Assembly (NCBI GenBank): GCA_031255425.1
Contig: JAIRSN010000002.1
Coordinates: 1 to 27,233 of the forward strand
DNA from: Dysgonamonadaceae bacterium
GTDB taxonomy: Bacteria > Bacteroidota > Bacteroidia > Bacteroidales > Azobacteroidaceae
Length of the DNA: 27,233 bases
Direction of reading: 5' to 3'
Part shown: positions 1 through 5,814 of the stretch, piece by piece
Layout: each line of letters begins with the position of its first letter
Numbering within the stretch: the first letter of the stretch is position 1
Notes under the pieces: model-generated
What the model was told of the DNA's origin: nothing
The model's database searches: none
What the model saw: the letters and a program-made list of their open reading frames with translations, nothing else
Translations under genes and position numbers: made by a program

Positions 1-74
1 GCGCCGGTCAGCACGTTGCTGCCGATTTTTATTACAATCCTTTTGTACTTTAGGGTTTCTTTTGTTTTTATCAT
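1..74 (-). CDS. proB: Glutamate 5-kinase, N-terminal fragment (cut by the window edge)
   Basis: Reading the minus strand from an ATG at 74-72 gives 24 codons, open to the window edge: MIKTKETLKYKRIVIKIGSN followed by VLTG. The segment RIVIKIGSNVLT matches the first beta strand and phosphate-binding loop (KIGSNVLT/KxGS) at the N-terminus of glutamate 5-kinase, the first enzyme of proline synthesis, which phosphorylates glutamate with ATP in the cytoplasm. Only the extreme N-terminus is visible, so other members of the amino-acid kinase family cannot be fully excluded, but the wording is typical of Bacteroidales ProB. The gene is transcribed away from the repeat region that follows, so its promoter must lie at about 75-180. 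Confidence 0.72.
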   Translation of the reverse strand, partial: MIKTKETLKYKRIVIKIGSNVLTG

Positions 75-105
75 TCCTCTATTTATAGCTGTTTGTAAGG
101 AAATG

Positions 106-113
106 CAAATTTA
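106..113 (-). promoter_or_regulatory. Candidate -7 box for proB
   Basis: The minus strand reads TAAATTTG here, matching the Bacteroidota -7 consensus TAnnTTTG, about 32 bases upstream of the proB ATG. No clear TTTG -33 element is found at 19-21 bases upstream, so the call rests on one box and its position. Confidence 0.4.
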
Positions 114-180
114 GAATAAATTTTTTAATGTAATGCGTCTTTCCAAATAAACAAATATCTTTTTTCTTTCCTGTATAAAG

Positions 181-320
181 GACACGCAGTGTCTTTTAGA
201 GGCGCAGCCTCTTTTATAATTTAAAGGAGTAACAACCTCAGCAGGCGGCGCAGCCGCTTTTATAATTTTAAAGAGGTGCGATGTATCTGCTTGGCTACGG
301 AACCAAAGGGACGCAGTCTC
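181..320 (+). repeat. Cluster of four GCA-loop hairpins with AT-rich tails
   Basis: Four short hairpins share one design, a 5-bp stem around a GCA loop: GACAC-GCA-GTGTC (181-193), GAGGC-GCA-GCCTC (199-211), GCGGC-GCA-GCCGC (245-257) and GGGAC-GCA-GTCTC (308-320, one G-T pair). Most are followed by a T-rich tail; the second and third carry a version of CTTTTATAATTTTAAAG. The stems differ but still pair, while loop and tail stay constant. Each looks like an intrinsic terminator for plus-strand transcription. The stretch appears to be a broken, nested copy of the arms that flank the arrays elsewhere in the window: words such as GTATCTGCTTGGCT near 283-296 recur inverted at 14840-14851. Confidence 0.75.
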
Positions 321-405
321 TAAAACCTCATTAAAATATAAAAAATACGGTGTATTTGCTACGCACAGGGGACTGCTTCCCTAAAATATAAAAGCGGCTG
401 CGTCG

Positions 406-628
406 CCGGGAACTCCCGAAAGTTATTTTACAACTGAATTCATGCTTTCGGGAGTTCCCGAAAGTTATTTTACAACTGAATTCATGCTTTCGGGAGTTCC
501 CGAAAGTTACTTTACAACTGAATTCATGCTTTCGGGAACTCCCGAAAGTTATTTTACAACTGAATTCATGCTTTCGGGAACTCCCGAAAGCATTTTTCCA
601 ACTGTATTTATACTTTCGGGAGTTCCCG
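406..628. repeat. Palindrome array 1: six palindromes, exact 42-base period
   Basis: The full unit palindrome is CTTTCGGGA, a central AC or GT, then TCCCGAAAG (20 bases). Copies lie at 445-464, 487-506, 529-548 and 571-590, with arm-truncated copies at about 406-422 and 613-628. All are separated by 22-base linkers containing ATTTTACAACTGAATTCA; one linker has TTAC for TTAT and the last (591-612) is degenerate. The centre is AC in the first, fourth and fifth copies and GT in the second, third and sixth, so the palindrome appears in both orientations while the linker keeps one. Identical linkers exclude a CRISPR. The 42-base period is a multiple of three, so an open frame with a 14-residue repeat (MLSGVPESYFTTEF) exists at 442-654, but nothing suggests it is translated. 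Confidence 0.9.
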
Positions 629-655
629 GCGGCGCAGCCGCTTTTATATTTTAGG
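629..655 (+). terminator. Hairpin with T-rich tail leaving array 1
   Basis: GCGGC-GCA-GCCGC at 629-641 is followed by TTTTATATTTTA, the standard shape of an intrinsic terminator on the plus strand. Its mirror copy on the left side of the array (about 382-406, GCGGC-TGC-GTCGC preceded by AAAATATAAAA) would work for the minus strand. The array is thus bounded by two outward-facing terminator-like hairpins. Confidence 0.5.
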
Positions 656-833
656 AAGCAGTCTCCCCATGCGTGGCAAATACACCGTACTTTTTTATAT
701 TTTAATGTGGTTAGGATATAGATTATATCTGCTTATCTCTACTGTTATTAAAATTAGGTAGAAATGAGGTTTTGCGGGCTGCATTCCTCGCCGGATACCG
801 CGACCCAAGGCGTTGCCGTTGGGCTGGGTTATT

Positions 834-929
834 CGACCCTTTCAGGGTCGGGGGTCGGGGAGGCATATTCTCCCCGGGTTTGCACCCGGGGTTACTCATA
901 TTCGACCCTCCGGGTCGCCGGCGCAGCCG
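834..929. repeat. GC-rich hairpin module
   Basis: Three perfect hairpins follow each other: CGACCCT-TTC-AGGGTCG (834-850), CCCCGGGT-TTGC-ACCCGGGG (872-891) and CGACCC-TCC-GGGTCG (903-917). They are closed by a GCA-loop hairpin, CGGC-GCA-GCCG, at 919-929 with a TTTTGCATTTTA tail. The word ATTCGACCCT precedes both CGACCC hairpins, so the module is internally duplicated. Similar strings of GC-rich hairpins are common in Bacteroidota intergenic DNA and are often misannotated as small proteins; open frames exist here in several phases, as expected for palindromes. Confidence 0.7.
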
Positions 930-955
930 CTTTTGCATTTTAAGAAGGCAGGGCA

Positions 956-985
956 TTGTATTTTCAAAGATTTTCATTATTTTTG
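956..985 (+). promoter_or_regulatory. Promoter upstream of a protein-free structured stretch
   Basis: TTG at 956-958, a 19-base spacer and TATTTTTG at 978-985 fit the Bacteroidota housekeeping promoter. Transcription would begin near 991-993 and run rightward through about 500 bases without a convincing protein gene before reaching the separate murF promoter. This is one of two reasons to suspect an RNA gene here. Confidence 0.5.
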
Positions 986-991
986 CAACGT

Positions 992-1456
992 TTTTATCAA
1001 AAAGTTGATTAAAGAACAGTGAGTTAATTGACATAGTTGGATTTTAGAAAAGCGTTAAGCTGTTTATTCTTGTTATTGAAACTTCAACAATTTCTATTTC
1101 CATAAGAATAAATGAGTCGGCGCTCGCGTGGATGCGTGGGTGTAACTTATTTGTGGAATGGGTAGTTGAAGACCTCAATAACGAATAAAATTACATGTCC
1201 CACGCTTTGGCTTTTTAAAGCGGTGGGACAAACGGATACAATCAAGTATTCCGGCGCCGGTAAAGTTTCTTTTGAGCAAAGCCAAAATCTTTCCATCAAC
1301 GCTAAGTTCGTTTGCTCAAAAGAGTCGTTTTATATCATGTTTATATATTCATCGTTGTGTGGCTTTACCGCGCCGGATTTTAAGAAATAAAAGTTGTGTG
1401 AGTGAGTTGTGAGAGAAGGGGGTGATCGATGCTGAAGCGGACAGTCGATCGCCCCT
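992..1456 (+). ncRNA. Candidate structured non-coding RNA upstream of murF
   Basis: Three strong foldings occur in this region. (A) 1196-1208 pairs with 1217-1230 (TGTCCCACGCTTT against AAAGCGGTGGGACA), 13 pairs with one bulged G. (B) A nested pair: an outer stem of 15 pairs, 1250-1265 with 1363-1377, with one bulged C, encloses a perfect 13-bp stem, 1268-1280 with 1311-1323 (TCTTTTGAGCAAA). (C) 1419-1429 pairs with 1445-1455, 11 pairs including one G-T. A promoter lies just upstream (956-985). The exact ends are unknown; the RNA might cover only about 1190-1456. I do not recognise RNase P RNA, tmRNA or SRP RNA signatures. A divergent 6S-type RNA, a repeat-derived element or a long murF leader are alternatives. 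The 74-codon frame at 1166-1390 starts with TTG, matches nothing I know and is explained by the stems. Confidence 0.35.
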
Positions 1457-1491
1457 GATTATTTGGCGGGCGGTGTTTCAAAAAATGTTGT

Positions 1492-1499
1492 TATCTTTG
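1492..1499 (+). promoter_or_regulatory. Candidate murF -7 box
   Basis: TATCTTTG matches TAnnTTTG and stands 46 bases before the murF ATG. No good TTTG is found at the right distance upstream, so this is a single-box prediction. Confidence 0.45.
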
Positions 1500-1545
1500 C
1501 GAGGTTTTTTGAACAAAAAAGACAACCGTGTGACTTTGAATTGAT

Positions 1546-2841
1546 ATGAACAAGCAAATAGATCAACTGTACGAAATTTTCAGGCAACACCCGGCCGTGG
1601 CGACAGACAGCCGCTGCTGCACCGGCGGGGCGATTTTCTTTGCCCTGAAAGGCGACCGGTTCGACGGGAATGATTACATCGGGCAGGCGCTTGCTTCCGG
1701 CGCGGTTTGTGCCGTGGGCGACCGGAGCGATTTGCCGGAAGACCCCCGGATCATCCGGACGGACAACGTTTTGCAGACGTTGCAAGCGCTCGCCCGGCAT
1801 CACCGCCAACAGATGCCGGCAACCGTTATCGCCGTCACCGGAACCAACGGGAAGACGACGACGAAGGAACTGGCCGCCGCCGCCCTGTCCGCCCAATACA
1901 AGGTCCTGTATACGCAAGGCAACCTCAACAACCACATCGGCGTCCCCCTGACGCTGTTGCAACTGAGGCAGGAACATGCTTTCGCCATCATCGAAATGGG
2001 CGCCAACCATCCGGGGGAGATCCGCGCGCTCTGCCGGATTGCCGACCCCCGCTACGGATTGATTACCAATGTCGGAAAGGCGCATCTGGAGGGCTTCGGT
2101 TCCCTGGAGGGGGTCGTCCGCGCGAAGACGGAACTGTATGATTTTCTGCGCGAAAAGCACGGAACGGTCTTCGGCAACCCCGGCAACCGGCTCCTGAGCG
2201 CTTACTACCGCACGTTGCAAACGATTTCCTACGGCGAAACGCCCGGCGCTTTTGTCTGGGGGAAAATCCTTGCGGCGGCGCCCGCCCTGGACCTGGAATG
2301 GCAAAAAGGAGAGGAAACAAACCGCCTGTCCACCCGGCTTGCGGGAGCTTACAACCTGGAAAACGTGCTGGCAGCCATCTGTATCGCCGCTTATTTCGAA
2401 GTGGAAAGCGGGAAAATCAATGCCGCCATCGCCGCTTATTCGCCGGACAACCACCGCTCGCAAAACCGTGCCACCGACCGCAACCGGCTGATCATCGACG
2501 CCTACAACGCCAATCCCAGCAGTATGCAGGCGGCGCTGGACAACTTTACCGCCCTGCCGGTTGCCCCCAAAATGGTGATACTGGGCGAAATGAACGAGTT
2601 GGGCGCCTGTGCGCGGGAGGAACATCAACGGCTGGTAGACCGGCTGAACGAATCGCCGGTGACCGTCCGGCTGGTTGGGAAAAACTTCACGGAATGTTCT
2701 GCGCTCAATCCCGAATGGCAACTGTTTGCGAACACAACCGAGTTAATAAATGCCTTACAAACCGCGCCTCCGCAAGGCTACCACATCCTGGTCAAAGGTT
2801 CGCGGAGCAATCAATTAGAGAAAATCATTCCATATTTATAA
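1546..2841 (+). CDS. murF: UDP-N-acetylmuramoyl-tripeptide--D-alanyl-D-alanine ligase
   Basis: MurF joins D-Ala-D-Ala to the UDP-MurNAc tripeptide with ATP, the last cytoplasmic step of peptidoglycan precursor synthesis. The 431-residue product has the Mur ligase layout. The N-terminal UDP-substrate domain contains ATDSR near residue 20 and FFALKGDRFDG near 31-41. The central ATPase has the P-loop GTNGKTT at 99-105, then GNLNNHIGVPLTLL at 125-138 and EMGANHPGEI at 150-159. The C-terminal domain carries NDNPSSM-type wording (DAYNANPSSMQAAL) and the VILGEMNELG strand. The length is usual for Bacteroidales MurF. The ATG at 1546 fits the family N-terminus. It is followed after 18 bases by the TonB-dependent receptor, so the two may be co-transcribed. 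It is not inside a division and cell-wall cluster here. Confidence 0.96.
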   Translation: MNKQIDQLYEIFRQHPAVATDSRCCTGGAIFFALKGDRFDGNDYIGQALASGAVCAVGDRSDLPEDPRIIRTDNVLQTLQALARHHRQQMPATVIAVTGTNGKTTTKELAAAALSAQYKVLYTQGNLNNHIGVPLTLLQLRQEHAFAIIEMGANHPGEIRALCRIADPRYGLITNVGKAHLEGFGSLEGVVRAKTELYDFLREKHGTVFGNPGNRLLSAYYRTLQTISYGETPGAFVWGKILAAAPALDLEWQKGEETNRLSTRLAGAYNLENVLAAICIAAYFEVESGKINAAIAAYSPDNHRSQNRATDRNRLIIDAYNANPSSMQAALDNFTALPVAPKMVILGEMNELGACAREEHQRLVDRLNESPVTVRLVGKNFTECSALNPEWQLFANTTELINALQTAPPQGYHILVKGSRSNQLEKIIPYL

Positions 2842-2859
2842 ATCCTTTAAACAAATAAA

Positions 2860-4821
2860 ATGAAACAGCTGTTTTTACTTGCCCTGCTGATTGTCCACTG
2901 TACACTCCCGGCACAACCCGGCGTGGATCCGGACACAGAAGATTTTGAAACAAAAAGCTATGTGATAGAAGGAATCGTTGTCTCCTCCATGCGCAGCACG
3001 CGCAGCATCGAAGCCATTCCGACCCGGATCGAGTTTATCACCGGCGATGAATTGGACGAAAAAGGGAACATGAAACCCGGCGACATCCGGATGCTGCTCA
3101 ACGAAAGTACCGGCATCCAGACGCAACAAACCTCGCCGATCTCCGCCAACGCCTCCATCCGTATCCAGGGGCTGGACGGGCGGTACACGCAAATCCTCAA
3201 GGACGGATTCCCGCTCTATTCGGGCGCTGCAAGCGGGCTGGGGCTTTTGCAGATTCCGCCGCTCGACCTGAACCAGGTTGAGATCATCAAAGGGTCGGCC
3301 TCCACGCTCTACGGCGGCGGCGCCATTGCCGGGCTGGTCAACCTGATCTCCAAAGCGCCGCGGCCGGAACGGGAATTGACCTTCCACCTCAACGGTACGT
3401 CGGCGCTGGGATTAGACCTGAACGGCTTCTTCGCGCAACAGTTTGAGAAAACCGGGCTGACGGTCTTCGCTTCGCGCAACAGCAACGCGGCTTACGACCC
3501 CGCCGGCAACGGTTTTTCGGCAATCCCGAAGGTGGAACGCTACAACCTGAACCCGCGCCTGTTTGTGTCTTTCGGCCCGAAAACAAAATTAGATGCCGGA
3601 ATAAACGCCACCGTCGAAGACCGTTTGGGCGGCGACATGCTTTACCTCAAAAACCGCGGCGAGTCCCGGTATTTCGAAGACAATCAAACGCAACGGATGA
3701 GCGCGCAACTTTCGGCGGAACACCGGCCGAACGAACGGTCGAAGTGGCGGTTCCGCAGCAGTTACCATTATTTTCACCGCCTCATTGCCGTTCCGGACTA
3801 CCGGTTCGACGGCAGCCAGAGCGGTTCTTTCTCCGAAATCAATTATTTACGTACCCTGGAAACGGTCGAATGGGTGGCGGGCGCCAACCTGTGGACAGAC
3901 CGTTTTTGGGAAAAGCAAGCCGCCGGCGGGCCGTCGCGCGATTACAGCCGGACGACAGGCGGGCTTTTCGTCCAGGGCGATGCGAAAATCACGAGATACT
4001 TCAGCCTCGAAAGCGGTTTGCGCGGCGATTATGTTGAGGGATACGGCTTTGCCCTGCTGCCGCGCGTGTCCACGCTGTTTTATTTCAACCGGAAATGGTC
4101 GTCGCGCATCGGCTACGGCTTGGGCTACAAGACGCCGACCATCTTCACGGAGGAAAGCGAGCGCATCCATTACCGGAACGTCTTGCCCGTCGACAACAGG
4201 CAGCACAAACTGGAACGGAGCAACGGCGCCAATGCCGACGTCAACTACCGGACGGCAATCGGCGAGGCGGTGTTCCTGTCCGTCAACCAACTGTTTTTCT
4301 ACACGCGGCTCAACCACCCGCTCCTGCTCGAACGTTCCGGCGCCGGGATGTACCAATTCCGGAACATCGGCGGGCACATAGACACCAAAGGGACGGAAAC
4401 AAACCTGAAAGTCCGTTACGACGATTTCACCCTCTTTGTCGGCTACACGTTTACAGACGCCGCGGTGAATGAAAACGGGACACGTTCCCCGAATCCCTTC
4501 ACGTCCAAGCACCGGCTGAACAATGTACTGATGTACGAACGGGAAGACAGTTGGAAAATCGGGCTGGAGGCTTACTATTACAGCCCGCAGCAGCTCAGCG
4601 ACCGGTCTACCGGCAGGAGTTACTGGATCTGCGGCGCTATGGCGGAAAAGATATGGGAACATTTCTCGGTCTATGCCAACTTCGAGAACTTTACGGATAC
4701 GCGGCAAACCCGCTTCGAAAGCATCTACACGGGTGCGGTTGCCGATCCGGTCTTCAAAGACATTTACGCTCCGCTCGACGGGTTTGTCGTCAATGCCGGC
4801 ATCAAAATAAGGATTGAATAA
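2860..4821 (+). CDS. TonB-dependent outer-membrane receptor
   Basis: A 653-residue outer-membrane transporter. A signal peptide (MKQLFLLALLIVHCTLPAQ) is followed by a short region with a TonB-box-like stretch (EGIVVSSMR, about 38-46). The plug domain runs over roughly 45-170, with typical wording: TGIQTQQTSP, IRIQGLDGRYTQILKDGFPL, QVEIIKGSASTLYGGGAIAG and VNLISK. The rest is a beta barrel ending in the aromatic and charged strand DGFVVNAGIKIRIE. There is no N-terminal carboxypeptidase-like extension, so it is of the classical vitamin or siderophore type and not SusC-like. The substrate cannot be read from sequence; cobalamin, iron chelates and small peptides are all possible. It starts 18 bases after murF and ends 16 bases before the convergent kdsA. 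Confidence 0.93.
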   Translation: MKQLFLLALLIVHCTLPAQPGVDPDTEDFETKSYVIEGIVVSSMRSTRSIEAIPTRIEFITGDELDEKGNMKPGDIRMLLNESTGIQTQQTSPISANASIRIQGLDGRYTQILKDGFPLYSGAASGLGLLQIPPLDLNQVEIIKGSASTLYGGGAIAGLVNLISKAPRPERELTFHLNGTSALGLDLNGFFAQQFEKTGLTVFASRNSNAAYDPAGNGFSAIPKVERYNLNPRLFVSFGPKTKLDAGINATVEDRLGGDMLYLKNRGESRYFEDNQTQRMSAQLSAEHRPNERSKWRFRSSYHYFHRLIAVPDYRFDGSQSGSFSEINYLRTLETVEWVAGANLWTDRFWEKQAAGGPSRDYSRTTGGLFVQGDAKITRYFSLESGLRGDYVEGYGFALLPRVSTLFYFNRKWSSRIGYGLGYKTPTIFTEESERIHYRNVLPVDNRQHKLERSNGANADVNYRTAIGEAVFLSVNQLFFYTRLNHPLLLERSGAGMYQFRNIGGHIDTKGTETNLKVRYDDFTLFVGYTFTDAAVNENGTRSPNPFTSKHRLNNVLMYEREDSWKIGLEAYYYSPQQLSDRSTGRSYWICGAMAEKIWEHFSVYANFENFTDTRQTRFESIYTGAVADPVFKDIYAPLDGFVVNAGIKIRIE

Positions 4822-4837
4822 CAGGTGGGTGGGCGCG

Positions 4838-5638
4838 TCAGAGCGCTTTTCTTATCCGCAGCAGTTTGGCAAGCAGCGGTTCCAGCAGGTCGAGGGGCAA
4901 CATGTTTGCCCCGTCCGACAAGGCTTTTGAGGGTTCGGGATGCGTTTCGATAAACAAGCCGTCCGCACCGGTGGCGATGGCTGCTTTGGCGATTGTTTCA
5001 ATCAGTTGGGGCATCCCACCGGTCACACCGCTCGCCTGGTTGGGTTGTTGCAGCGAATGTGTCGCGTCCATCACAACGGGAAAGCCGAACGCCTGCATCT
5101 CCGGTATCCCCCGGTAATCAACTACTAAATCCGTGTATCCGAAGGTCGTGCCTCTTTCGGTGAGCAAGACCTGGTCGTTTCCGCTGTCGACCACCTTCTG
5201 CACGGCGAACTTCATGGCGGCAGGCGAAAGGAACTGTCCTTTTTTGATGTTGACCACCCGTCCCGTCCGGGCAGCCGCCGCCAACAGGTCGGTCTGCCGG
5301 CAAAGGAAAGCCGGTATCTGCAACATATCCACATACTGCGCCGCCCGGGCAGCGTCGCAATTTTCGTGTATATCCGTGACCACCGGTATATGGAACGTGT
5401 CCCGCACCTTTCCCAGGATTTTCAACGCTTTTTCGTCGCCGATTCCGGTAAACGAGTCCACTTTCGACCGGTTGGCTTTCTTGAAGGAGCCTTTAAATAC
5501 ATAAGGGATACCCATTCTTTGGGTAATTGTCGCGATTTTCTCGGCAATCGCCAGCGCCATCGCTTCGCTCTCGATGACGCAAGGTCCCGCCAACAGGAAA
5601 AAGGCGTCTTTTTGTACTAATTTTTTGATGGTAAGCAT
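4838..5638 (-). CDS. kdsA: 3-deoxy-8-phosphooctulonate synthase (Kdo-8-phosphate synthase)
   Basis: The enzyme condenses phosphoenolpyruvate with arabinose 5-phosphate to Kdo 8-phosphate, feeding the inner core of lipopolysaccharide. The 266-residue product is full length, with AGPCVIESE (17-25), FKGSFKKANRSK, TDIHE, QIPAFLCRQTDLLAAAARTGRVVNIKKGQF (stated by its conserved blocks), LTERGTTFGY, DATHS and ETHPEPSKALSDGANMLPL. Cys20 in AGPC is the metal ligand of the metal-dependent class, as in Aquifex aeolicus; the E. coli type has Asn there. The His of DATHS and the Glu of ETHPEP complete the expected ligand set. It is preceded by its own -7 box and separated from the upstream DUF1015 gene by a terminator. 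Confidence 0.96.
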   Translation of the reverse strand: MLTIKKLVQKDAFFLLAGPCVIESEAMALAIAEKIATITQRMGIPYVFKGSFKKANRSKVDSFTGIGDEKALKILGKVRDTFHIPVVTDIHENCDAARAAQYVDMLQIPAFLCRQTDLLAAAARTGRVVNIKKGQFLSPAAMKFAVQKVVDSGNDQVLLTERGTTFGYTDLVVDYRGIPEMQAFGFPVVMDATHSLQQPNQASGVTGGMPQLIETIAKAAIATGADGLFIETHPEPSKALSDGANMLPLDLLEPLLAKLLRIRKAL

Positions 5639-5659
5639 GTCTTTCGTATTCTATGGCAG

Positions 5660-5667
5660 CAAATGTA
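5660..5667 (-). promoter_or_regulatory. Candidate kdsA -7 box
   Basis: The minus strand reads TACATTTG, a full match to TAnnTTTG, 21 bases upstream of the kdsA ATG. That gives a leader of about 15 bases. No clear -33 box was seen. Confidence 0.45.
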
Positions 5668-5751
5668 CGAAATAGTTTTGAATATCTGCGGATTCTTTAC
5701 TGCCCCGCGTTGTTATCCGGGGCGTATGGGATACGGTACCCGCCCGGCAGT

Positions 5752-5787
5752 TATAAAAATGAAGGCATCCTTTTTGGACGCCTTCAT
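5752..5787 (-). terminator. Intrinsic terminator after the DUF1015 gene
   Basis: On the minus strand ATGAAGGC (5787-5780) pairs with GCCTTCAT (5766-5759) around a loop containing AAAAA; inner bases TCC and GGA extend the stem. It is followed by TTTTTATAA. It lies 28 bases after the DUF1015 stop and before the kdsA promoter, so it separates the two genes. Confidence 0.8.
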
Positions 5788-5814
5788 CGATTCCTGCTGC
5801 GCACAAAAACCCGT

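Larger units (their letters stand above)
321..722. mobile_element. MITE-like element 1: inverted arms around a palindrome array
   Basis: The arm at about 324-410 and the arm at about 625-720 are near-perfect inverted repeats over roughly 85 bases, with a few substitutions and short indels. Reading outward, each arm has a GCGGC/GCCGC-type hairpin, an AT-rich tail, a GACTGCTTCC-type word, ACGGTGTATTTGC and an ATTAAAATATAAAA stretch. Between them lies the 42-base palindrome array. No transposase is present. Non-autonomous elements with inverted ends and a tandem 'brick' core are known in Porphyromonas gingivalis, and this is the closest analogy I know. Mobility is inferred from architecture alone, and I did not find a clear target-site duplication. 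Confidence 0.5.

Noticed and set aside
406..628. Possible CRISPR array
   Set aside because: Palindromic repeats at a regular period look like one, but the linkers are nearly identical and no cas genes are present. The same applies to 14892-15116.
442..654. Open frame coding for a 14-residue repeat (MLSGVPESYFTTEF)
   Set aside because: It is created by the 42-base palindrome array, whose period is a multiple of three. There is no signal, promoter or family match, and the frame runs into the flanking hairpin.
772..1022. Overlapping small open frames in the GC-rich hairpin module, both strands
   Set aside because: Several frames are open at once across perfect hairpins, which is expected from palindromic GC-rich DNA. 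Similar database entries from Bacteroidota are probably spurious.
1166..1390. A 74-residue open frame upstream of murF
   Set aside because: It begins at TTG, has no recognisable relatives or signal, and its sequence is dictated by the long nested stems at 1196-1230 and 1250-1377.
1459..2721. Long 420-residue minus-strand frame opposite murF
   Set aside because: It is a shadow of the GC-rich murF coding strand; murF has all family motifs in the plus frame.
3847..4707. Long minus-strand frame opposite the TonB-dependent receptor
   Set aside because: It is a shadow frame. The plus-strand protein is a clear receptor and the minus product has no recognisable features.
4831..4852. Possible terminator between the receptor gene and kdsA (GCGC-GTCAGA-GCGC then TTTTCTT)
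   Set aside because: The stem has only four pairs and lies inside the end of kdsA, so the evidence is too weak to annotate.
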